NCBI GenBank assembly: GCA_002633005.1
Contig: NMRA01000313.1
Location: 1-64,000, forward strand
Direction: 5' to 3'
Length of the DNA stretch: 64,000 nucleotides
Source of the DNA: Phoronis australis
Taxonomy: Eukaryota > Phoronida > Phoronidae
The notes below the pieces were generated by a model. That model was not told the origin of the DNA, did no database searches, and saw only the letters and a list, made by a program, of their open reading frames with translations. A program made the translations under genes and the position numbers. Each line of letters begins with the position of its first letter. Position 1 is the stretch's first letter. Of this stretch, positions 12,101 through 24,100 are shown piece after piece.

Positions 12101-15100
12101 TTAGTGTAATGAATTAAAAGTAACACTTACTCAGTTTCCTCAAACATTCTCCTTCAAGGAATCTGAGTGCTTTCTCAAAATCTGCCTGTTATACCTCTGT
12201 TGCAGGAGTGGTAATAACTTGATAATTGGTGTATTTCTTTGTCTTTGCTTTTTTGTTTGTTTCTGGTGTTTCCAGTGGATATCTCCTCATTGTTGAGACA
12301 AAGTCATCTAGAAAAAAACGTAGTGTAAGCAAATGTCGTTCCGAAACCGACCCTCTCCACGTCGGCTATGCCGATGCCAAAAAGCTGGATACTGCCTGCT
12401 ATGTGACCGCAGCATTGACACCCGATGAGATTTCGAACACTGGCACAAAGTTTGTTGTAGGTGATGGGAAGACGTACGGTGACTATATTAACAGGCCCCT
12501 GGAAAAAGGTCAAAGATATCGCATTTTTTATGGAATTAAAGTAACCGTCGATGGGGTAGGTGCCTTTTGAATCAAGGTTGCGAGTCAAAAATGAGAGCAA
12601 ATCAATGTATAAAGTATACCCCTTGTTAGACCCGAAAGACAATTAAATGCAAATTTTGTTGTCAAGAGCATTTTGCCAGTAATAGATAACTCCAGGAAAT
12701 GATAAAGTTAATTTCATGTAGGTTGGCTAAATGGCATTTTCAGTTTTATGAGTTTTCGCTAGGGGTAGACTACATTTCAAGTGGTAAGTGCAGCGGGAAG
12801 TAAGTATATTCTACAATGTGCCTGGTGCTTCTTACCTCACACGATGGGCATTCTTTTTGTTGCTCTCCTACCTTAATAACAGGTCAGTAATATGGTTTAT
12901 ATTAATCCAGAGTCAAAGATAGTTATGTTTGGCCATACTTTAATGAGGAGAAAGCAAATTAGTATTTACGATATATTACATAGTGTTTCTGTGGACGTTA
13001 ATGCAAGGCTCTTCTGAAATACCTTTGGACAGTGCTATCAGTTAATCGAAATTAAACCTATGACAGACGTTGGATTCACGCATTTCGATGTAACTTTAGG
13101 TTGTAGTAATTTTCCTTGGACTTATTCTTCTAGCAATGAACAAGTCTGTATTCAGCTAAATATTAACCAAACTTTAAAAATTCACTCACTAAAAGTACAT
13201 ATTTCTAAAAGTAGAAAGCCTGTAGTATTTGACTTTTGAAATTATGCCTACCTGTCGTTAAATATGTCACGTGACCATGTATTTTATTTAAATTTGGCAA
13301 AAAGAAAGATACATTCATAGCAAAACACCGAAAACAATATCATGACTAGATTTTGCTAGATCCAGCTGTCCAAGGTGTAATCTCAAAAACTTCGTTACAG
13401 CTTTCTAAACCGTCAGATATTAATCTACACGTACACCATTCAGTTAACTGCATTTCAGTCTGATCAGCTTTTAACGAAACCTTGAGGCGTTCTTTACCCA
13501 GAAGATAAATTTCTTTTCAGGTCTCCAGCACCTCCTACCGAGCTGTTGGTGACAAAACTATCATAGGTATGTTCGTTTTTTGGCCGCCTGCCATCTGTTA
13601 CCACATTGCTTAGATGTCCCGTGATACATCCTTTGATTGTCAACTGCCTTAGCAACTCTACATTGGTACTAACGACAAGCCAGTAACCTTTTATCAAGGG
13701 ACAAATACAATTGCATTAATTATGTTCGTTATTTCACCAAAACATGATGATAAAATTGACAATCAAGGTTTTGTAACAAAAGATGAAATTTTGTAATACC
13801 TTGATGGCCAACTTTATCCTCAATTACATTGAATATGATAAACAGCTACCTCTTCAGCTGTGTATTAAACACGGCAGAAAGAAAGGGAGACTCAAGTTGA
13901 CCTCCAGATGCCAAACGTTGTGTGCATGTTTTGATGTTTGGAAGAGCACAGTTGCATTTTGCTACATTGTTTTTGCAAGACGCAAGCTGTAAGCTTGTAC
14001 TGTACATATACATGTACGAGAACAAAGATTACTCATGTTTATCTTTCAGCTGAGCAGTTCGTGAACACTGCTGCTATTGGTGGAGGTGTGGGGGCGCTAG
14101 TGGTCGTTCTACTTATTGTGATTATTGTCGTCATTGCCATAGTGTAAGTATCATCCTACAGAATTTAATGCAAGATTTTTCAACGATGCAACTTAATTGC
14201 TATAGCTACAATTTGCGCCAACGCTAGGGGAGAGACTTCACGTCAAAGTGGGTGGGAATTGATATGGAAGGACGCATTTGCAGCACAATTGCGTCAATTC
14301 TTCTACAAAAACGGAGAAGTTATCAGTTTTTGAGGTCCAAGAGATCCAGAAAGAAAGCGTTACGTAACCATCCCTCTCTGAAATTTGATGAAGATGCACC
14401 AAATAAATCCTCCAAACCACATTCTGTCGAGACAGTCCCAGTCAAAGTTCGATAACGTTGACAATATCAGCTTTCGTTCTTGCCTTATTAGCTTGTATAG
14501 TATATGTCTACAGAAGCTCTGATCCTTTCAGCCGTCGTAGAAGGAATAACTCGTCAGAAAAGACTTATCGGCAGAACATGGATAACGAACTATCGGGTGA
14601 GTTCAAATCAACCGAACTTTTTATGGATGATGCTAACAATTAAATTGGCCAGAAACAGAAGAATTAAAATAGAAAAGTTCCCATCATTCTAATATCTATC
14701 TATCGGGAAATTAACATACATAACGTATTTCCCATGACCAGCATTATGACTACATGTACAAACAATCTCCTATATCAACATCAATATGGTTTTCAAAATA
14801 CGATCAACTGAATTTGCAACACTCAAACTAGCTGATAGGATTAACTGACACCTGGACAAGAGGATAAACCCAACAACCATCTTTTTAAACCTTTCAAAAG
14901 CCTTTGACGCAATAGACTACAATATCTTGTTACATAAACTTGTATTTACTGTATAATTAGAGTCAAGCATTTATTCATCTAAAAGTATTTAACCAATAGA
15001 GAGCAATTTGTTTTATTTGACAAATCACCCTCCCAAAAATCAACTTTCATCATAGGTGTACCCAAAGGTCTGTTCGGGGTCCCCTCCTTTTTCTTGTTTA

Positions 15101-18100
15101 CATTAATGGCCTCCACAAATCCAGTTTTCTTTAGACCCTTATGTATACTAATGACACGTGTCTTACACACACCTTCGTCTACAGAACTGAAATCAATAAT
15201 AATCTATAAGACATTGTCACATGGTTATCAATCAGCAAATTCTCATTAAATATCACCACATCTAATTACGTGGCATTCCACTTCCTTTAGAGAAAACCAA
15301 TTCACAATATAGTACCTAAGCTTACTATAAACAGTCAAAACTTTAGCTTTTGTTAAAACAATAAGTTTTTGGGAATATCGTTTGAGGACTCTTTACCCTG
15401 GTCTGAACATATTACTCTAGTGGCAGCAAAAACTACACAAACCTGTGGCGTATTCAACAAACTCAAGAAATGTCTTCCTTAATTAACACAGAATGATTTA
15501 CTACTCCTTGATACACACTCGCTTAACTTTTGGCCTCACAACATTGGGATTTAAAAATGTCAGCAGTTTACAATTCCTTCAGAAAGGAGCCTTACAAATA
15601 ATCACGAATTCACGTTATTTTGCCAATGCAAATCCAATTCTTAAAAATATCTGCTTGAACACGCTCTTGATATATCCTGCTTGAAAATATGTTACAAATT
15701 TTTGCACAAACAACTACTTCATTACTTTCAAAACAACTTCATTTGCTATCACAACTGAAACAACAGACCAATTAGATATTATTGTTCGCCAGATCTTTTA
15801 GGGAACTTTATTGTTACTTATCACACAGCCTTTTACTCAAGACTCCATTTTGCAAATCAATTTTGGCAACTCGTTGTTTACGTTTTCGCGGTCCTTTAAT
15901 TATCAACGGAAGTAAAATACCCTCCTCAGTTCTACATGTGATAGACACCTAGTCACTTGCTGGACTTTCAAGACATTGCCAGAACAATACGCCTAAAAAC
16001 GTAATTTCTACTCAGGTATAATCAATCTGCTTATTGTATTGTAATCTGTGCATACGTGCAGCAGCTCTTTATCTATTTTTCAGTTTCGTTATATATTAGT
16101 TTGATTTCTTATGCCTGTCTTCTAATGGAATTTCAAATGTATGAATAGTAAATAATTCGTGCCCAACTTTTTCCATTCCTTACTTGTTCGTTTCTATTCT
16201 TCCTCCCTTCTTCAATCCCTCCCTCCCCCTCTACCCTCCCTCTCCCCCTCTCGGACCCTCCTTTGTCCCTCTCTCTCTCTCTCTCTCTCTTGCTTTTCAC
16301 GTTCAAATTGCAGTCAGATTGCCTTACAGTAAAACCCCGAAAATAAGACAAGCGCCTAAGCGCAGGACAATGCGCTTTCCGCAATATTTTGCCTTTTAAA
16401 TGCCCCGCGTATAAACGTATGCGCAAATATAAGCATGCGGTGTTCCGATTATAGGCGCACATTAATTCTTAATACGTGCACTTTTTCTGGGTAAAAAGGA
16501 TAAAGTATTGGTTAAATACTAAAATATACTTTTAAGAAGGCCTTTAGCTTTCATGTTCGAGAAAATAACTATATCCACAGCACCATAACAAGGGAAAATC
16601 CCACTAAAATGGCCCTCATATTGGCACATGCGTCTTAACTCTGCAATTAAGCGCTGTTCCACAATTCGGCGCATGTGCTCATGTACAGAGCTATCGGTAT
16701 GGACTTATAAATAATGAACGAATGTCACTAGTGTTTAACAAACTGCAAGCAGTGTCTCCAATGAATATAGACCAGACTTGCTTGCTTAACATCACAAAAA
16801 GTGAATGTACAGTAAACGCTACCGTTTCCAAAGGTTGTTTTGCATTCAAAACACGTTTAACTTAAGTGACTTCTCTTACATTTTTATGTTGGAATGTGCT
16901 TGCATGACAGTACCATAAAAGCTACAAGTACCTGGTGCATACAAGTAACATGACTTCGTTCGCCTTCCATTTCGATGTGATTTCTCGTTTGCTAAAACTT
17001 ACATTCATTGTTAAAAATCACCTAGATCACTCCTAGATCATTGAATGTTCCTCCTGACTTGACTTGAAAAGTAAATGAATTGAGATTTTACTCAAAGCCT
17101 GCCATATGCGAACGAGTCAAGTCTAAAGTAAGTATATTGGGTTCTCATACCCATATGTGGCACAAACCGTACATCTCCCAGTGATTGTCTAATGTACTAC
17201 TTACGCGCGTTTAGTTGTTTTTTTTTTGTTGTTGTTCACAGTACTCAACAGTCAGGTCAGCGCAGAGCCACGTGTTAACCAGGCGGTTGCCGCAGATCAC
17301 GTGCACGTGGACCTACAAGAGCCTGAAGGAAATGATCATGAAGGACCTGGCCCTGCCTTGGTCAATAACGATAATGCCGAGTCTGGATTGGACAGTGAAG
17401 AAGGTCTCTATGGAAACTGCGGTCAGGTGTCTGGACGTCGAAGTACCACGGAGTTTCTGGATTACGTAATAGAAATGAATGCCAAAGGCAAAGACGCTTT
17501 CAAGTTAGAGTACGGTGTAAGTGCTAAAATGTATTTTAATACATTTGTTGAGGTGTGTTGCGTTTGCTCGAAAAAGAAGTCACGGTGCTTTTTCGAAGTC
17601 AACTGTCGATATGTCGATTATTTTGGGTTTAATATACGCCAATGAAACACGTAGTACGTTTCGTGGTCGTATGACACCAGTCTACCGGCTTCAGTTGTCA
17701 GTTAATTTCAGGGGTAGCCCGTTGATTGTGCTGGTTGTTGTCTACAAGAAATTCTTTTCTCAACGATCATCGTCTAAGACAACAGATTGTGACGAAACAT
17801 TATTTGGGCGTAAACTCAAGTTTCCTCCTGCTAGTGAACGCGAAGAGCTACGCGTAGCGCTAACAACACGCACACGACAGCTCAACAAGCAGTTTTCTAT
17901 GAGGTCGTATACTAGTATAACAATGGCCACTAAATGGCACGGAATACATAAACCTGTCGCCTTTCTTGTGGAAAACTATCTGCCACATCTCACGAAAATC
18001 AAGAAGAGCCAGCACATACATTGTTTGCGTAACATTCGTTTGTGACTGGTCCCGGTGGACACTTTAGTGGAGTTGACTATCATAGCTATTCATGTAGTCG

Positions 18101-21100
18101 GATTCTATAAGATAGCCAATGTTCGTGGAGTACCGCCAAAGAGATTATTGATAGATTCCGTAGAAAACGGGTACATTGGATGTCGGTGCGGTGCAGAGAT
18201 GAGTTTTAATAACCATTTCGATTTTTGAAGAGAAATTCATTTTCCGTCGATTATTTCCTTTCAAAATAATTTGGCTCATTTCAGCAAAACGTTCACATTA
18301 ATATTTATAGCTGTGATGCACAGACATCAGTCAATTTTCATTGATGTGGACCAATATATCTAGTTGAATTAAATCACACTAAAAAGCACCCAAGAACCAT
18401 ACCCTTTGCGGCGCAGTCGCATACACAGTTTTCACACTTTGCGTTGCTCTTGTATCAATTCACATGTTCGATGGCGTCATTTTCACACGTACTTCGCAAG
18501 CGTGGTAGTGAGACTCAGTTTCCATGTCAGTCATTGTAGCATTTACAGAAACTGTTTTTCTCCACTGGGTTATTAAGCATTGCTCGTTTGAATCTGAAAA
18601 CCTGAGTTAGTCCGACTGAGATTGCGTATCAAAAAATACTTTCTTTGAGAACAGCTACCAGCACTGAACAACACAAGAAAGTGATCGATTAAAGTATCGA
18701 TTTCCACTGAAGGAAATGCGTTAATATTTAAGCGATGTTGTTTAGTTTGCTCAGTGGGCTGCATGCACAAATTTCAGTGCTATACTAACTCCTTCTCAAG
18801 CGTAGCGGTGAGTAGCGGTACAGCTGTATAGTGAGCATTCCTCAATCAGTTTGCTAAAATATAACACATCTTAATAATTGGTAGAACATCTATTTGCATT
18901 GTTATATAAGGCAAGCCTGGAGTTCTTCTTTGTATTTCAGAACTTACCCAGCAACCTGACTTACGCTCATAACCAGGGTTCTAAGGAAATGAATAAGACA
19001 AAGAATCGCTACGCAAATATTGTTCCATATGACAAGACACGTGTTATCTTAGAAACGGTTCCTAATGAGCCGGATTCCCATTACATAAACGCTACCCATA
19101 TCACGGTGAGCTAATGCGTGCATCAAAACTAGCCACATTCCATTTAGGCAAAGAATATAGCAAAACTTGATAGATTACTGAATAACTATTCAATAAACCT
19201 ATGTGGATAGCAACCACGCTACCCTAAAAATGCTAAGCACACTGGGCAATGTGTATGTCAAAATACCACCAAAGTTCTTTCAGCACTTGACTCCAAAATT
19301 GACCAATCAGTTCTCTTGAAATTGGAAAAATACTTGAACCAAAATATGCGATTCGTCAGTTTTCGAATCCAAGCTCGAGTAAAGTTTGGAGGTCCTGGAC
19401 CTCGACCAAACACTCGGTACGATGAAGATGCTCATTCCTGGACAAGTATTTTGTGGGTAAATGTGAAACTTCAAAATATTCATATACATTTTGCTCTTGA
19501 GATTTGTTCTACCAAAGGTCCTACGACTGGTTGTAGCTAAGACGGCTGTTGGCACGAGATTGCCAACGGGCTGCACGATGCACTCTTATGAGTCAGAGCG
19601 AAACTGCCTTAAAGGCGAAGGCAACCTTTTTTCATGTCATTTTGAGCTAAAATAAGGTTGGTTGGTTATCCTAGACATATTTTCCACTTAATTACAGCAT
19701 TTGGTAATTTTATTAGTTACATGTACTCGTCCGCTATTCCGGAAGTGACGTTTTAGGAGGCAAGCGTTTCCCGCCACTTGGTTTTGCGTTGAGTTTACCG
19801 TGCGAATCTGTTCTGTTCTACTTTTGTTTTGTGCTGTTTTTCAACAATTGTGGCCACCACTTTCCATTCTGCGGCAACATAGGTTAGTAGAGAACTCAAC
19901 TACGTTGGATTTAGGGATTGTTTAGTGTGTTGTAAGCTGAAAATGGCTGGACTCTGTGACCCGTACCACATTGACAGTAGTGTGAGTGACGGAGACCTTG
20001 TTCACAGCAGTGGTGACGAATTTTTTCACGGACATTTGGTGGGTGGGTACATGTTTGAGCCCGAGTATAACGAGGCAGAGTACGCACAGGCACAGGCAGC
20101 TGTTGAGAGAAACGAGGCGGCTACTGAGGACAGACGTGGTGACACATCGTGGTGCAAATGCACTGTGTGCGTTGTTATGCCTACCTCACGGAATGGTCGT
20201 GCTGTTCAGAGTTCGACGAGGCCAAGCCACTACTGGACACGGTTAAGTGGACCTCCGGCATACCACGGACAGAGGAACAACTGTCCCACTTGCCAGAGTG
20301 TACCGCGACACACTCCCACTGGATGGTGACCTGAGCACCCGGCAAACTGCTTACATCGGGTCGTGTGACTCCCTCGCCACACACCTGGCACCTTCTAAAT
20401 AGCTCCAACACTTTAGACAAGTCCACAATAAACTTATCAAAGTTTGGCTCACCGATCTGTTCACTGGACGACGAACTGTCCTCTTCACTGGGTGTCGAAC
20501 TGGGCCTGTAATCACTCCCACTACTCAATATCGCTGCAGGGCTGCTTAGAGGCTCTGGGCTGGAGAAAACAGCACAGGGCGAATCACTACTGGTTCCAGG
20601 AATGGCACGCTCTGGGGTACGTTCGGAGGCACGGGTGACAGTAGATGAAGTGCCTCCACTGGCTCCAGTCACTGTACTGGCCACAGCTCGCAAGGCTTCT
20701 CGCTTCAAAAACGCGCTTCTCGGGGGTGGCGACGGGGCACTGCCGGGAATCAACACAGACGGAATGGCATCCTTCTTCAGGCGTTGTTTCGCAGGGACCT
20801 TCATCAGTTCAGCGTACAAATCCCTTTCGTAATCGGACGGCAGAAAGTGTTTGCCACACACACGTTTAATTCTCGACTGCTTTGTACGTTGCGTGGACGG
20901 GTAACGCTGCGTTCTTCACACGAACGAGCCACGTACGGCGAAGTGTGTCATCCATCGGAAAGCGATGCAAAGGTACTCCCAAAGCGCGCGTGAGACGATA
21001 ATTAGTACATCCCGGTACGTAGTAATAGTGTGGCATGTTGACGGACTAGTAAATGAAAGCATACGACGACGGAACTTAACACAACCGAGGTAGAACAATG

Positions 21101-24100
21101 ACTGAGTCGGCAGCTCTCACAGTCAGACTATATGAAAAGAAATTGGCGCGAAATGCTTGTCTCCTGAAACGTCACTTCCGGAGTAGCGGACGAGTAATTA
21201 ACAAAATTACGAAAAGCTGTAATTAAGTGGAAAATATGTCTAGGATAACCAACCAACCTTATTTTAGCTCAAAATGACATGAAAAAAGGTTGCCTTCGCC
21301 TTTAAACGTGACCGCAGCTTGTATTTATAGTTAAAACCTTGCATTCACAAATCATTTCGTTGCATTGTTTGTCAACAAGACCATTCACGCTGCCAGTGTG
21401 AAACGGGACGTGGTCTTAGCAACAGGGTGTTGCATGTATTTGGGCATTTGGAAATTTTACAAACAATGTGTATAATATATGAAGTATAGTGCTCGCCAAT
21501 GCGACCTCAGATTGTGTTTGATGACCTGGTAAAATCCCAGGTCACCAGGAATTTGCCACTGCGAGTATCAAAGTCAAACAATATTTCCCTTGATTTTGTT
21601 CCAAAGTTTGTGTTGGCTTCCAAATATGAAATTAAAAACAGTTTTCTAGATGAAATACCTTTGGTTCATAGTTTCGTGAAATTAGTGATCTTGCCACCAC
21701 AGCAGTCAGCATGCATCAAACGCGCTTAAACTATAACAGGAAGTAAGCAGTCGGCATTGTTCGGCAAAAATTGGGCAAGATCGGTGAAACACACGGCTGC
21801 AGTGCAATATATGCGATCGCCACGATCCATTTCGTTGAAAGGAGGAGCTGAGTTAGAGAATAAATGGTAAAACTTTTTACCGGTACAAATTGAAGAGGTA
21901 CGCGTACAATTCTGAGAATGTAGCACGGCACGATTTTTTTCTTTTGGCGAACGCTGGTGCATATTATTTTCAGAAAACATTGTGAGTTGTTTTGCGTTGT
22001 GCTTAAGTCTGCACCATGCAAGATGTGACATGCTTGACACTGTGTGCCAAACACGTCTTGGTGTGCCGTTCATTATGGGGTAGTTATTTATAATCATTCT
22101 GTTTTAGGACTACTACGGTGTCAAGTCCCTCATAGCCTCGCAAGGTAGTGAACAGGTTTATTTTGATATCCTTTATTTTGTTTCGTTCGATTTTATTTTT
22201 GTTTTATTCTCTTCATTGCACAGCCAATGAAGTAAAGTTTCCATGCCATGTGTATAAAACACTTACTTTTGATACTCCTCATTCAAAATTGAAGCATTTT
22301 AATTCAAAGAATGCTCTATTTGAATAAGGCCTTCATCTTTTTCGTCTGGTCTTTTTAGTGTCTGCTCTAGAGCTTCACTCAGACATACATGTATATCGAT
22401 AACAGCAAGACGATGTCCGAGTTGGTGCAATATGACAGTATAAGTATTCTTACAATCTGACCTTTGCAAATTTATCTACGCGAAACATACTTCTTAAATT
22501 GCATGATTAATAGTCTTAACTGACTTCCCAACTCGCTATTCATTCCGTTTCGGAAACGTCAGCGTGTTCCGCCACATTGGAGGAAAAAAAACGTACAACA
22601 AGGGAATTTACGATGCGTTGTTGGGCTGTGCACCTCATTAAGTGTTCATCCGATTATTGTTTAAGTTAACTGCTTGAGGCCGGGTTTCGATGGGCAAGGT
22701 CATGCACAAAAAATAACTGAAAAATATGTTAACGATCTCAAACTTTCAAATCATGAAGGCCATTATAGCTCGCGGAACTCTCTATTTCTAGGGAAATCAG
22801 CAAACTAAATGTTCGATAGTTTGAGTCCTAAAGAATTCATCGCCTTGATGTCATTTCTAACTTCCTGGTTTTTGTCAATGGGTAAACAGTTTTTCAATGA
22901 AATTACAACGAAGAGTATCTCATCCATCTTTGAATTATTCTTCAATCGATTTAAAGCATGTGCTTGCTATTGCTCTGAAAATTGCATCACATTTTTGCTT
23001 TCAAGAACAATAAAACCGCTTGATAGCATTTTTGTTTTTCTCTTCATATCTGGTAACTTTACAGGTCCTAACTCGCACACTGTGTCCGATTTCATACGCA
23101 TGATTTGGGAGACAGGAAGTAACAGGATTGTCATGGTGACCAGACTGGTGGAGAATGGAAAAGTTAGTAAGCTTCCAGTTCGGGAGATTTCTTTGCCTGG
23201 TTGTTTTATCTTGTAATGTACATCTCTTCTGCATCCGTAGAACAGAAAGTGAAAATAAAAATAACCTCTTATACCCTTAGAGCTCTGAGACAACACGTCC
23301 GGAGCGTTCGTATCCAAACCAGAGGGACTGAGGTATCATTCCAACATTGTTCGTTATGATTCTCAGATGGATCTTCTGTAGACTAGGTACATGTACCTCA
23401 AGGAGTCGGCCAGCCAGCTGAGACCATCGGCCGGCCAGCTGAGACCATCGGCCGGCCAGCTGAGACCATCGGCCGGCCAGCTGAGACCATCGGCCGGCCA
23501 GCTGAGACCATCGGCCGGCCAGCTGAGACCATCACTGGCTGATGCCTTTCCAGCCACACAGCCACCATAATATGGTGATTTTCAATGGTCACGATATAGT
23601 ATGCTAAGTTTAGACAATATAATTGGAAATTCCAGCTTTCTCATTCTCAGCCTTACTGAAGACAAGCTAATCTTTGGTGTTTCAACAAGCTTTTCATTTA
23701 AATTTATATTGCTACTTGTGGTTGATGTCTTAATTTTCTTAACGTGTGTCAGCACTTTCAGAGGCCTGCAGTCTGCAAATTCCATCGATGTACAAAAACG
23801 CTTGAGACACTTTAACTACGACCGCCACCTCGGACTTTGAATAAATCTAGAAAAAAACACTAGATAGTATAAGCTTGTTTTGCTTCAAAACTACAGTCAT
23901 GCTGACAAACTCAAAACATAACAGTGCATAAGCCTTTGAAACGATACACAAAGTCATATTGCTACCCGCATAGGTTGATTTAGGGGGGCAGGGGGCCCGC
24001 CCCCCCCTTCCCCCTTGGCTGCCGCAAAAAAAATAAAACAGCAAGAGCGTAGGGAAATGTTGAGTTTTATTATTAATTAACCCCGGTAATTAAAATTATA

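Larger units (their letters stand above)
10051..12275 (+). other. RPTP intron carrying Kolobok-like element A
   Basis: Intron between exons 5 and 6. Most of it is the TTAA-flanked element at 10564-11973; the remaining flanks hold nothing recognised. Confidence 0.7.
14597..17241 (+). other. RPTP intron with LINE remnant and CT tract
   Basis: Contains the LINE remnant 14850-15790 and a pyrimidine-rich tract at 16195-16295. The rest (15800-16190 and 16300-17215) has no recognised feature. Confidence 0.6.
19609..21305. mobile_element. Kolobok-like DNA transposon B, 1.70 kb with about 160-bp TIRs
   Basis: TTAA at both ends (19609-19612, 21302-21305). Terminal inverted repeats of about 160 bp start AAGGCGAAGGCAACC and run through TTGAGCTAAAATAAGG, CCGGAAGTGACGTTT and the following bases with few differences. 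Inside are two convergent gene remnants: a P2X7-tail-like ORF on plus (19943-20215) and a THAP transposase remnant on minus (21036-20235). TTAA plus THAP fits Kolobok. The similarity of the TIRs suggests moderate age. Confidence 0.8.
19106..22107 (+). other. RPTP intron carrying Kolobok-like element B
   Basis: Intron between D1 exons 11 and 12. The element at 19609-21305 fills over half. The flanks 19106-19608 and 21306-22107 show no recognised feature. Confidence 0.7.

Noticed and set aside
16133-16462. RERERE-rich minus-strand ORF
   Set aside because: Translation of the CT-rich tract.
17521-18045. 174-codon plus-strand ORF in the intron after RPTP exon 10
   Set aside because: Not recognisable, starts inside the splice-donor area in a different frame from the exon, and no splice-site or domain support. 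A frame of this length is expected occasionally by chance in 64 kb.
21726-22097. 123-codon minus-strand ORF upstream of exon 12
   Set aside because: No motif, and composition like the surrounding intron.
22967-23317. 116-codon minus-strand ORF over D1 exon 13
   Set aside because: Antisense shadow of the phosphatase exon with no domain of its own.
23408-23534. CRISPR-like array
   Set aside because: The units are contiguous 21-bp tandem copies without spacers, and the genome is eukaryotic.
23363-23592. Repeat proteins (WPADGLS and MVSAGRP repeats) on the minus strand
   Set aside because: Produced by the 21-bp minisatellite, which stays open in several frames; no gene structure.
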